A stretch of 64,000 bases of DNA from Methanobrevibacter_A acididurans (lineage in GTDB: Archaea > Methanobacteriota > Methanobacteria > Methanobacteriales > Methanobacteriaceae), in assembly GCF_046197875.1 (NCBI RefSeq), contig NZ_CP166991.1, positions 1,612,001 to 1,676,000 on the forward strand, read 5' to 3'. Position numbers and translations under genes: made by a program. Below the pieces are notes generated by a model. It was not told the origin of the DNA. It saw only the letters and a program-made list of their open reading frames with translations, and did not search any database. Below are positions 1 through 8,381 of this stretch, in pieces; the stretch's first letter is position 1; every line of letters starts with the position of its first letter.

Positions 1-229
1 CATTCATAGATTTATATCTTAAGTGAGTATCTTTTAAAACTTTATTCCAAGCTGTACCTAAATGGATTTTACCACTACAATATGGAGGCCCATCTAAAAA
101 TGAATATTGTGGACCATTTGCATTTAATTTATTGACTTTAGAAAAAATTTGATTTTTTGACCAAAAATTTTGGATTTTATCTTCAATTTTTGAATATTGA
201 TATGATTTTTCTGCCTCTTTTAATGGCAT
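1..229 (-). CDS. ileS: Isoleucyl-tRNA synthetase, N-terminal part (cut by window edge)
   Basis: This is the first 76 codons of a class I aminoacyl-tRNA synthetase that charges tRNA-Ile in the cytoplasm; the rest lies left of the window. The frame opens MPLKEAEKSYQYSKIEDKIQ and contains the start of the Rossmann fold with a HIGH-type signature (DGPPYCSGKIHLGTAWNK, H at about residue 55). The DGPPY...GKIHLGTAWNK form is that of archaeal IleS rather than ValS or LeuS. The ATG at 229 follows a strong GGAGATAATAC ribosome binding site. The gene is transcribed leftwards, with about 150 bp of AT-rich DNA between it and the SAM synthetase gene. Confidence 0.9.
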   Translation of the reverse strand, partial: MPLKEAEKSYQYSKIEDKIQNFWSKNQIFSKVNKLNANGPQYSFLDGPPYCSGKIHLGTAWNKVLKDTHLRYKSMN

Positions 230-377
230 GTATTATCTCCTGTAAATGTTATGATAATGTTTTCATATGATTAAATAAGTGTATTAATTTGAAATATTTA
301 ATAAAAATAATTTATATTCCATCTTTAAATCATGGACGATTATTTTAAAAATAAAAAAATGAAAAATTAATTAGTGT

Positions 378-1583
378 TTAGAAAGTTCTAGCTTTACCTT
401 TTACAACATCTTCAGTTATAGAAGAAATATTTTCAAGCCAATCATTCATAATATTTTCAACTTTTTTATCAACATCTTCTAATTTATAACCGTCATCTAA
501 TATAACTTGAGAAGTTGCTGCTTTAGGTTGATCTATAGGTTTACCAATTTGACTTAAAATCATCAAATTAATTTCTTTAATTCCTTCCACATTTTCTACA
601 ACATCTTCTGCGATTCTATTAGATAATATATTGTAAATTTTTCCAACATGATTTATTGGATTTTTTCCAGAAGTAGCTTCCATGGACATTGGTCTACATG
701 GGGTAATTAAACCATTTGCTCGGTTACCTCTTCCAACAGAACCATCATCTCCCATTTCAGCAGAAGTCCCAGTAACAGTTAAGTAATAACCAGATTCATC
801 AGTAGCTTCATCATTGTCGGCAGTGTTCACAAAAACATTAATTTCTCTATTAGTAAATTTAGTTGCGTAATCTGCAACAATTTCTTTTAATTCTTCACGG
901 ATAGATTTGTATTCGTCTACATCAGAAATATATTTAGAAACCATTGCACAAGCAATAGTTAAGGTTATTTTTTCTCCTTCTCTTAATCCCATTACTTTTA
1001 TATCTTCACCGATTGCAGGATGTTGTTTTTTAAATGCTTTTGAATTTAATAATTTTTCAACATTTAGAACGATAGTTTCAGTTTCAGAAAATGGAGCATA
1101 ACCTACACCAAAAGAGGTATCATTAGAAGATGGAGCACCAGCTCTTCCGAAAACATCAACTAAATCTCCAGATCCATGTCCGATTTTACATTCAACAACA
1201 GCATCAGATTCTACATTGAGATTAATAATAGCATCATCAATGAAATCTTTAGCAGATTCGATTGCCACACGATCTAATGGGAGTTTTTCACCATCATATT
1301 CAGATACACCTCTTCCTGTTAAAAGTATATCTATAGGTTTTAAAATTTCTCCACCCCCAAATTGAGGGTCTGATTCTCCAGCAGTAATTTGAACTTCATC
1401 AGTATTATGGTGAAGAACACCTCCGAATCTATCTAAATATAATTCACAAAGAGCTTCACTAACAGATTCCCCTATACCATCACTGATACTATCTGGATGA
1501 CCAATACCTTTTCTTTCTACAATTTCAATATCAATATTTTCTATATATGTTTGATTTAATTCTTTTACAATTATATTTCTCAT
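378..1583 (-). CDS. mat: Archaeal-type S-adenosylmethionine synthetase
   Basis: Makes S-adenosylmethionine from methionine and ATP. The protein (401 aa from the chosen start) matches the archaeal MAT family, which is distinct from bacterial MetK: MRNIIVKEL start, EIVERKGIGHPDSISDGIGES, HHNTDEVQITAG, GGGEI, NDTSFGVGYAPFS, VMGLREGEKITLTIA, TVTGTSAEMGDDGSVGRGNR, and SGKNPINHVGKIYN. Length and motif order are normal for the family. A GTG four codons upstream (1595) is also open, but the ATG at 1583 begins the conserved MRNIIVKEL and has TGTGAG just upstream. The 245-bp gap to dmrX contains a hairpin and TATA-like sequence, so it probably has its own promoter. Confidence 0.95.
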   Translation of the reverse strand: MRNIIVKELNQTYIENIDIEIVERKGIGHPDSISDGIGESVSEALCELYLDRFGGVLHHNTDEVQITAGESDPQFGGGEILKPIDILLTGRGVSEYDGEKLPLDRVAIESAKDFIDDAIINLNVESDAVVECKIGHGSGDLVDVFGRAGAPSSNDTSFGVGYAPFSETETIVLNVEKLLNSKAFKKQHPAIGEDIKVMGLREGEKITLTIACAMVSKYISDVDEYKSIREELKEIVADYATKFTNREINVFVNTADNDEATDESGYYLTVTGTSAEMGDDGSVGRGNRANGLITPCRPMSMEATSGKNPINHVGKIYNILSNRIAEDVVENVEGIKEINLMILSQIGKPIDQPKAATSQVILDDGYKLEDVDKKVENIMNDWLENISSITEDVVKGKARTF

Positions 1584-1763
1584 AATTACACTCACATAAA
1601 TGATTAGTAAATATTAATTAAATTAGGAAATTTATAGTAATTTTCCATTTATTAATCTATCAAAAAATTGGAATTAAAGATAAGATTAATATTATTTAAC
1701 TTTTTATAATTTATTTATTATTAATTTAGATAAATAAATGTTCTTATTGAAATTTGAAAAAAA

Positions 1764-1783
1764 CCATTTTTCATGAAAAATAG
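1764..1783 (-). terminator. Possible terminator after dmrX
   Basis: A perfect palindrome ATTTTTCATGAAAAAT is followed on the minus strand by GG and a run of seven T. It lies about 50 bp beyond the dmrX stop codon. This fits a weak intrinsic-like terminator, but it could equally be an operator for the SAM synthetase gene, whose start is about 180 bp further on. Confidence 0.35.
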
Positions 1784-1828
1784 TTAAAAAATTTAAAAAA
1801 TGGTAAAAGAGGTAAAAAAAAAGTAAAA

Positions 1829-2536
1829 TTAAGAAATAATATCTTCAAGATAAGTTAATATATCTTTTGGTTCTTCTAAAACTGTTATATTATCCATTGT
1901 GACTAATTTCTGAGTGTTTTCTATATCAATTGGTCTCATGTGAATAGTAATTATTTTTCCGGATTCTATTGCATTAAATGGGCATACATTTTCACAAGTT
2001 CCACAACCAGTACATTTTAAAAGATCAATTTCTTGTTTAGGTATTATTGCTTTATTAGGACAAGCTTTATAAGCTTGACATTCATCACAGTCTTCACATG
2101 TGTTAATTTCTAATTTAGCTGGCAGTACTGTCTTCACATCACCCTTTTTAATATCTACAGGAATGATAATAGTTTTTACTCCACCTTTTCCTGCTTGAGA
2201 AACAGTGTTAGTAACTAAAGTATCAGATATACCATGAACTATTTTAGCTACAGTATTGGAAGTTGTTGGAGAAACAATTAGCATATCATATTTGCCTAAA
2301 GAAAATCGACCTGAAATAGGAAAACTATATTTTTGATCTGATTCTTTAGTTAATTCTTTATAACGTCCTCCAGTTATAGATGATACCCTTTCAAAAAGGC
2401 CATACATTTTTAATACTTCTTCTCCTGCATTAGATAAAAATACTGTAATATCATTAGTTTTAGCTAATTCTTCTAAAACTTCTACACTTTCACTTAGTAA
2501 ATGTCCTGCTCCAGTAAATGCCCATCCAATTTTCAT
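1829..2536 (-). CDS. dmrX: Dihydromethanopterin reductase-type archaeoflavoprotein
   Basis: A 235-aa flavoprotein-ferredoxin fusion of the MJ0208/DmrX family. In methanogens this family reduces dihydromethanopterin to tetrahydromethanopterin, the C1 carrier of methanogenesis. The N-terminal half (about residues 1-140) is a flavoprotein fold opening MKIGWAFTGAGHLL with a VSPTTSNTVAKI segment. The C-terminal part carries two Cys clusters, CEDCDECQAYKAC and CTGCGTCENVC, typical of two [4Fe-4S] sites. It lies 41 bp downstream of glyA, whose archaeal product uses H4MPT, so the two are probably one operon for C1 metabolism. A related archaeoflavoprotein subfamily (AfpA-like) is the main alternative. 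Confidence 0.8.
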   Translation of the reverse strand: MKIGWAFTGAGHLLSESVEVLEELAKTNDITVFLSNAGEEVLKMYGLFERVSSITGGRYKELTKESDQKYSFPISGRFSLGKYDMLIVSPTTSNTVAKIVHGISDTLVTNTVSQAGKGGVKTIIIPVDIKKGDVKTVLPAKLEINTCEDCDECQAYKACPNKAIIPKQEIDLLKCTGCGTCENVCPFNAIESGKIITIHMRPIDIENTQKLVTMDNITVLEEPKDILTYLEDIIS

Positions 2537-2577
2537 AAAAAAATCTCAACTTTTTTTTAATTTCTTAAATAAAAAAT

Positions 2578-3846
2578 TTAAAATTGGATATATTGATATC
2601 CATCATCTTCTTTAAAAGCGTAATGAACATTAGTAAAATCTTTCATAAATTCGGTAACATCATCTTTGATTTCTTCATTATCTATAGCTACTCTTTTAAT
2701 AAATTCTGCTACTTCATCCATTTCAGATTCTTTCATGCCTCTTCTTGTTAATTCTTGAGTTCCCATTCTTATACCAGATGGATCGTCACTATGATTTACA
2801 TCGTCTCCAGGTATTAAATTTTTGTTTAATATGACATTGTTAGATTCTAATTCTTTAGCTAAAATAGTAGCTTTTTTTATATTAGAAACATTCATTGCAA
2901 CTTGATGAGATTCTGTAAAACCTAAGTCTTCGCACATTACGTTAAATCCTCGTTCATATAATGCTTGAGCTAATGCTTGAGCATTTTTAATGGTTTGTTT
3001 AGCGTATTCTTCTCCAAATTCCATCATTTCTGCGGTTGCTATTCCTAAACCTGCTAAGTGGTGTAAATGATGATTACTTACTATACCAGGGAAAACTGCA
3101 TTATTAATATCATTAGAATATTCTTTTTTAGAAAAAATAATACCTCCTTGAGGTCCAGGGAAAGTTTTATGAGTACTACCCATTAATGCATCAACTCCAT
3201 CACCTATAGGATCTTGAAATTGACCTCCAGCAATTAAACCAAGTACATGAGCTCCATCATATAAAACTTTTGCTCCAACTTCTTGTGCCGCTTCGACAGC
3301 TTCTTTAACTGGGTGAGGGAAAAGGAATAAACTTCCACCTAATAAAACTATATTTGGTTCTTTTTCTCTAATTTGTTTTTGCATTTTATCTGCATCAATA
3401 TTCATGATTTCTGGGTTAAATGGATAAAATACATTCTTTAATCCTCGTATCCCTGCTGCACTTACGTTTTCATGACTAATATGTCCTCCCATTGGAACTG
3501 ACATTGTCATGATTTTATCTCCAGGTTTAGTAAATGCAAAAAATGTTGCTAAATTTGCTGTTACTCCAGAAATTGGTTGAACATTAACAAATTCTGCATT
3601 AAATAATTTTTTTGAAAGATCAATTGTTTTTTCTTCAATTTCATCAATATATTTACATCCTTCATATAATCTTTGACCTGCTAAACCTTCAGCATATCTA
3701 TGAGATAAATCTGACGCTAATGCGGTTTTCACTTGAGAACTGGTTATGTTTTCACTTGCTATAAGATTTATACTATTTTTCATCCAGTTTGTATGGTCTT
3801 TTATTAAATTTTCAAAAGTTTTAACATCCTCTTCATATTGAGACAT
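2578..3846 (-). CDS. glyA: Serine hydroxymethyltransferase
   Basis: PLP enzyme that interconverts serine and glycine; in methanogens the C1 acceptor is tetrahydromethanopterin. The protein is 422 aa, usual for the family. Visible motifs are NLIASENITSSQVK near residue 27, HRYAEGLAGQRLYEGC, the YDGAHVLGLIAGG strand (Asp and His for PLP), and GSTHKTFPGPQGG with the Schiff-base lysine at about residue 227. The ATG follows AGGTG with a 7-base spacer. The gene is read before dmrX and after a 215-bp gap from hdrA, which ends in a clear terminator, so it likely starts a new transcript. Confidence 0.96.
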   Translation of the reverse strand: MSQYEEDVKTFENLIKDHTNWMKNSINLIASENITSSQVKTALASDLSHRYAEGLAGQRLYEGCKYIDEIEEKTIDLSKKLFNAEFVNVQPISGVTANLATFFAFTKPGDKIMTMSVPMGGHISHENVSAAGIRGLKNVFYPFNPEIMNIDADKMQKQIREKEPNIVLLGGSLFLFPHPVKEAVEAAQEVGAKVLYDGAHVLGLIAGGQFQDPIGDGVDALMGSTHKTFPGPQGGIIFSKKEYSNDINNAVFPGIVSNHHLHHLAGLGIATAEMMEFGEEYAKQTIKNAQALAQALYERGFNVMCEDLGFTESHQVAMNVSNIKKATILAKELESNNVILNKNLIPGDDVNHSDDPSGIRMGTQELTRRGMKESEMDEVAEFIKRVAIDNEEIKDDVTEFMKDFTNVHYAFKEDDGYQYIQF

Positions 3847-4030
3847 ATAATTACACCTAATTTATATTTTATATTAATTTTTAATTAAAATTGAAATTTT
3901 ATTAAAATAGTTGATTATAAAAAATTTCTTAATTATATATTATTAGTTTTATTTTTTATTAATTTATAGTTTAATATAATTTAATAAAAGTAATAATTTT
4001 TATAAAAATAGTATTAATAAATATTTAAAA

Positions 4031-4060
4031 AAAATAAAAATTTGGAGAGTAATCTCCAAA
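4031..4060 (-). terminator. Intrinsic-like terminator after hdrA
   Basis: An 8-bp stem TTTGGAGA / TCTCCAAA with a 4-base loop sits directly at the hdrA stop codon. On the minus strand it is followed by TTTTTATTTTTTTT. Hairpin plus U tract is a good transcription stop. Confidence 0.7.
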
Positions 4061-4061
4061 A

Positions 4062-6050
4062 TTATTTACCAATATCTTCAAGAGCTGCATCAATTTGTGC
4101 CATAATTTGTGAAGTTTTAAAGTGATTTTGATCCATTGCTCCAGAAGGACATGCACCTACACAAGTACCGCAACCTTTACATAAAGCTACATTGATTACA
4201 GCATGAGCTTCTCCTTCTTCACCTTCAATACTAATAGCACCGAATGGACATAATTCAACACATACTTCACAAGCACCACAAACTGTATCATCTGTACTTG
4301 CAATAATTGGTTCAATTTCAACTTCACCTTTAGCCATAGGAATAGCTGCTCTAGCAGCTGCAGCTGATCCTTGAGCAACAGAATCAGGTATATCTTTTGG
4401 ACCTTGTGCTACACCAGCAATGAAGACACCATCTGTTAAAGTATCAACAGGTCTTAATTTAGGGTGTGCTTCAAGATAGAATCCATCAGCGGATTTAGAT
4501 ATTCCTAAAGTTTGTCTTAATTCAGTTGAACCTTCAGGTGCTTCTAAACCTACACTTAAAACAACTAAATCATAAGTGAATTCTGTAATTTTTCCAAGTA
4601 AAGTATCTTCTGCTCTAACAGTTAATGTTTTATCATCATTTTCAAATATTTGTGCAGGTCTACCTCTTAAGAATTCAATTCCATATTTTTCTTGTGAATT
4701 TTTATAAAATTCTTCGTATCCTTTACCAAATGCACGAATATCCATATAATAACAAGTTACATCAGTATCAGGTTCGTGATCAATACATAATTGAGCATTC
4801 TTCATAGAGTACATACAACATACTCTAGAACAGTATGGTTTACCTATTTGTTCATCTCTTGAACCTACACAATGGATAAATGCAACACGTTTAGGAGCTT
4901 CACCATCAGAAGGTTTAACTACATGTCCTTGAGTTGGTCCAGATGCATTAATCATTCTTTCTATTTCCATACCAGTGATAACATTATCAAATCTACCATA
5001 ACCATATTGGTAAATTCCAGATGGGTCGAAAGGATCATAACCAGTAGCTGCAATAATAGTACCTACATTAAGTTCAATTTCTTCAGGTTGTTGATCATGA
5101 TTTATTGCTCCACGTTCACAGACTTTATCACAGAGATGACAATCAATACAATAATTTTTATCAATTGTTGCACATAAAGGAACTGCTTGAGGGAATGGAA
5201 TATATGCTGCTTTTACCATACCTATACCCATATCGTAGTAGTTAGGTATTTCAATTGGACATACTTCAGAACAAGATCCACAACCAGTACATAAATCTTC
5301 TTCTACATATCTAGGTCTCTTTTCTACTTTAACCTTGAAGTTTCCTATATAACCATCTACTTCTTTTACTTCAGCATAAGTAATTAAATCAATATTTTCG
5401 TGTTTATGGGTATCTACCATTTTTGGTGCAAGAATACACATTGAACAATCTAATGTTGGGAAAGTTTTATCTAATTGTCCCATTCTTCCCCCAATAGTAG
5501 GGTTTCTTTCAACTAAATAAGTATGGTAACCCATATCTCCTAAATCTAAAGCAGATTGAATACCAGTTACTCCTCCACCAATAACTAAAGCTGTTTTTTC
5601 AACACTTACTTTATTAGCTTCTAAAGGTTCAAGTAATCTTGCTTTAGCAACTGCCATACGGACTAAATCATTAGCTTTACTAGTAGCTGCTTCAGGTTCA
5701 TTCATATGTACCCAAGAATCTTGTTCTCTTAAGTTAGCAAATTCAAATAAAAATTTATTTAATCCTGCTTCTTCAACACATCTTCTAAATGTTGGTTCGT
5801 GAAGTCTAGGAGAACATGCTGCGACAACAACTCTATTTAATCCATATTCTTTAATATCATTTTGGATTAATTGTTGACCTGGGTCAGAACACATATATTT
5901 ATAATCTTTTGCAATAACTACATTAGGTAAAGTACCCGCATATTCTGCAACGGCTTCAACATCGACAACACCTGCAATGTTTACACCACAGTGGCAAACA
6001 TAAACTCCCACTTTTAATTCTTCGTTTTTTATATCTTTTTCTTCTGCCAT
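4062..6050 (-). CDS. hdrA: CoB-CoM heterodisulfide reductase subunit A
   Basis: Flavin-bifurcating subunit of the cytoplasmic HdrABC-Mvh complex, which couples reduction of the CoM-S-S-CoB heterodisulfide to ferredoxin reduction. The protein is 662 aa, full length. It has an N-terminal CHCGVNIAG segment, an FAD Rossmann motif (VIGGGVTG, about residues 157-163), CSMC near 202, and four ferredoxin-type clusters at about 254-264, 301-311, 591-601 and 624-634. The position that is selenocysteine in some methanococci reads as ordinary cysteine here; no in-frame UGA is present. AAGGTGATTTA precedes the ATG. hdrB and hdrC are not beside it, the usual arrangement in methanogens. Confidence 0.96.
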   Translation of the reverse strand: MAEEKDIKNEELKVGVYVCHCGVNIAGVVDVEAVAEYAGTLPNVVIAKDYKYMCSDPGQQLIQNDIKEYGLNRVVVAACSPRLHEPTFRRCVEEAGLNKFLFEFANLREQDSWVHMNEPEAATSKANDLVRMAVAKARLLEPLEANKVSVEKTALVIGGGVTGIQSALDLGDMGYHTYLVERNPTIGGRMGQLDKTFPTLDCSMCILAPKMVDTHKHENIDLITYAEVKEVDGYIGNFKVKVEKRPRYVEEDLCTGCGSCSEVCPIEIPNYYDMGIGMVKAAYIPFPQAVPLCATIDKNYCIDCHLCDKVCERGAINHDQQPEEIELNVGTIIAATGYDPFDPSGIYQYGYGRFDNVITGMEIERMINASGPTQGHVVKPSDGEAPKRVAFIHCVGSRDEQIGKPYCSRVCCMYSMKNAQLCIDHEPDTDVTCYYMDIRAFGKGYEEFYKNSQEKYGIEFLRGRPAQIFENDDKTLTVRAEDTLLGKITEFTYDLVVLSVGLEAPEGSTELRQTLGISKSADGFYLEAHPKLRPVDTLTDGVFIAGVAQGPKDIPDSVAQGSAAAARAAIPMAKGEVEIEPIIASTDDTVCGACEVCVELCPFGAISIEGEEGEAHAVINVALCKGCGTCVGACPSGAMDQNHFKTSQIMAQIDAALEDIGK

Positions 6051-6164
6051 TAAATCACCTTGTACAAGTTGATGAAATATAATCTAAAATTTATTATAAA
6101 TGTTAGATATGATTTTATGTTTATGATATAAATTAATAAAGGTTTCTATTAAGGATATGGAGTA

Positions 6165-6180
6165 AAGTTTATATATGATA
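6165..6180 (-). promoter_or_regulatory. TATA box candidate for hdrA
   Basis: TATATAAA read on the minus strand (6168-6175) lies about 120 bp before the hdrA start and would give a leader of roughly 95 bases. The same bases read on the plus strand look equally good (AGTAAAGTTTATATA), so the direction is uncertain. Confidence 0.35.
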
Positions 6181-6290
6181 AAAAAATTTATCTTGAAAAA
6201 GATTATTATAGAGAGAATATGCCTAAAATCAACAAAAAAGTAAAATTAAATTATTAATTGGAAATAAAAACTTGTATAAATAATCAAATT

Positions 6291-7196
6291 TTATAGCAAT
6301 GAGACTAAAATTGGTATACTAATAAGACTAAGTAAAGTATTTGTAAAAATACAATCTGAAGTTAGTTTGTAATCTAAACCATAGGAAATAGCTAATACTA
6401 AAGCAAACATTCCTGAGGGCATAGCTGCCTGAATTAATGAAACATTGAATTCTAAACCATGTAATCCAAATATAGTTAATATAATAAATGTTACAAATGG
6501 ATAAAAAATTAATTTAATAATTGAAGTTAAAGTTACAATACTTTTATGGGTTTTAATACCTTCAAATTTTAATGAAAGACCTAATGCCAACATTATTAAA
6601 GGGATAGTGATTGCTGAAAATGAGGATATAATATTAGTTGCTACTTCACCAATTGGAATATTCATCAAGTTAAAAAGTATTCCTAAAATTAAAGCCCATA
6701 GTGGAGGCAAAAATATTGCTTTTTTAGCAGCTTGCTTAAAAGTTCCACCAAAAACTAATATTAAAACAATATTCATAATTAAGAAAGTTAGGGTTGTATT
6801 GATATCAAAAAATATTGCTCTTACGAATCCTGGATTACCAAATGCCCCTAATATTATAGGATAACCCATAAAACCAGTATTACCGATAATTACGGTTAAA
6901 AGGATGCTCCATAATTTTTTTCCCTCAAATTTTTTAATTTTAAGAATGAGGTAAACAACAGCACCAACAATAAAAGAGGATAATAATCCAACAATTGGTA
7001 AAATACTTAGTGTAGGTAAAAGATTCATATTAGCTGCATATAAAGCTTTAAAAATCATACAAGGCAAAGCAATATTCATCACAATTTTATTTAAAGTACC
7101 TACATCAGTTGATTTAAGAAAATCTATTCTTTTAAGGAAATAACCTAAAAAAATCATGAAAATAATTGTTATTAATGTGACAAAAAAGGGATCCAT
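6291..7196 (-). CDS. AEC-family (auxin efflux carrier-like) permease
   Basis: A 301-aa integral membrane protein, hydrophobic throughout, with about ten membrane segments in two five-helix halves. It opens MDPFFVTLITIIFMIFLGYF, and the GYFLKRIDFL...GTLNKIVMNIALPCMIFKA segment and C-terminal AAMPSGMFALVLA region are typical of the AEC/malate permease family. The substrate cannot be read from the sequence; small organic acids are known for relatives. It stands alone between radA and hdrA, with TAGGTTTAATA before the ATG and about 200 bp of AT-rich DNA on each side. Confidence 0.85.
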   Translation of the reverse strand: MDPFFVTLITIIFMIFLGYFLKRIDFLKSTDVGTLNKIVMNIALPCMIFKALYAANMNLLPTLSILPIVGLLSSFIVGAVVYLILKIKKFEGKKLWSILLTVIIGNTGFMGYPIILGAFGNPGFVRAIFFDINTTLTFLIMNIVLILVFGGTFKQAAKKAIFLPPLWALILGILFNLMNIPIGEVATNIISSFSAITIPLIMLALGLSLKFEGIKTHKSIVTLTSIIKLIFYPFVTFIILTIFGLHGLEFNVSLIQAAMPSGMFALVLAISYGLDYKLTSDCIFTNTLLSLISIPILVSLL

Positions 7197-7369
7197 TATT
7201 AAACCTAGAAATTATTAAATAAAAAAAATTTTAAAAAAATCAAACCTAAAAAAATTATATGAATAAATATTGAATAAATAGTCAAAATAATATAATAAAT
7301 TGATTTTTTAATTAAACTATTATAACAAGTAATAATAGTATATTATTCAAATTATTTAAATATTGTCAA

Positions 7370-7403
7370 TGAAAAAAAAGAAAAAAATAGATTATTTAAT
7401 CTA
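7370..7403 (-). terminator. Intrinsic-like terminator overlapping the radA stop
   Basis: TAGATT-ATTT-AATCTA forms a 6-bp stem that includes the radA stop codon. On the minus strand it is followed by TTTTTTTCTTTTTTTT. It has the same design as the hdrA terminator. Confidence 0.65.
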
Positions 7404-8337
7404 TAATACCGTCATTAGTAATTTTAAATACACATTCTCCTTCTGGAAGGTGAGGACTATCTACTAATCTTGCAATTCTTTTACCTGCTAAACCTTTTTT
7501 AAGCCAAACTCTGTAAGTTGAAGCATGTCCTAAAACATGTCCCCCTATAGCTTTAGTCGGACTACCAAAGAAAGCATCAGGTCTTGCTTGAACTTGATTA
7601 GTAATAAAAACAGCGACATTATATGTATTTGCTATAGTTTGTAAAACATGTAAATGTTGATTAAGTTTTTGTTGTCTTACAGCTAATGATTCTCGTCCAA
7701 CATATTCTGCTCTGAAATGTGCCATCAAAGAATCAACAATGACTAACTTAATATTAACTCCACTTTGTATTAACTCATTAATTTTATCAGCCATTAATAT
7801 TTGATGAGAAGAGTTAAAAGCTCTAGCAATATGAATTTTTTGTAATGTTTCTTCAGGATCTAAATCGAAAGCATTAGCTATTTGTTCAATTCTTTCAGGC
7901 CTAAAAGTGTTTTCAGTATCAATAAATACACATTCACCATCTAAACCGCCTTTATCTTCAGGTAATTGAACTGTTACAGCCAATTCATGAGATATTTGAC
8001 TTTTACCTGAACCAAATTCACCAAACACTTCTGTTAATGATTGGGTTTCAATACCTCCACCTATGAGCTCATCAAAACCTGAACTTCCAGTAGTAATACG
8101 TCCCACATCTTTTCTTCTTTCCATTACTTCAAATGCAGTTTCAAAATCAATATCTTCAGCTTTACGTGCCGCTTCTATAACTTTTTCTGCAACACCCTCA
8201 CCAATTTCTGCTTTTACAGATAATTCTTTTGGAGTAGCAGTTGCTAATCTCATCATGTCTGCAAAACCCGCATCTTGTAATTTTTCAGCTGTTTTTTCAC
8301 CTACACCTGGTAAGTCCTTAAGTTCTATATCTTCCAT
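7396..8337 (-). CDS. radA: DNA repair and recombination protein RadA
   Basis: Archaeal Rad51/RecA-family recombinase that forms filaments on single-stranded DNA and drives strand exchange. The protein is 313 aa. It has an N-terminal helix-hairpin-helix domain (DLPGVGEKTAEKLQDAGF), a linker ending in GRITTGS, Walker A GEFGSGKS at about 106-113, Walker B LVIVDSLMAHF, and the ITNQVQARPDAFFG segment. An ATG three codons upstream (8346) directly abuts the AGGA site. The ATG at 8337 has a proper 9-base spacer and was chosen. It is 45 bp downstream of rpa on the same strand, so single-strand binding protein and recombinase are probably made from one transcript. Confidence 0.96.
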   Translation of the reverse strand: MEDIELKDLPGVGEKTAEKLQDAGFADMMRLATATPKELSVKAEIGEGVAEKVIEAARKAEDIDFETAFEVMERRKDVGRITTGSSGFDELIGGGIETQSLTEVFGEFGSGKSQISHELAVTVQLPEDKGGLDGECVFIDTENTFRPERIEQIANAFDLDPEETLQKIHIARAFNSSHQILMADKINELIQSGVNIKLVIVDSLMAHFRAEYVGRESLAVRQQKLNQHLHVLQTIANTYNVAVFITNQVQARPDAFFGSPTKAIGGHVLGHASTYRVWLKKGLAGKRIARLVDSPHLPEGECVFKITNDGIID

Positions 8338-8381
8338 AATTATCATTCCTAATTAATATTTTATTATTTTAAACTCATAAT

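Noticed and set aside
4196..5177. Open frames on both strands inside hdrA
   Set aside because: They overlap the conserved hdrA frame, lack ribosome binding sites and have no recognisable protein character.
4872..5177. Plus-strand frame of 101 codons opposite hdrA
   Set aside because: Antisense shadow of the hdrA iron-sulfur region, with no start signal.
6219..6257. 12-codon ORF (MPKINKKVKLNY) downstream of a plus-strand TATA-like box
   Set aside because: Too short, with only a weak GAGAGA site, and the TATA box fits hdrA on the other strand equally well.
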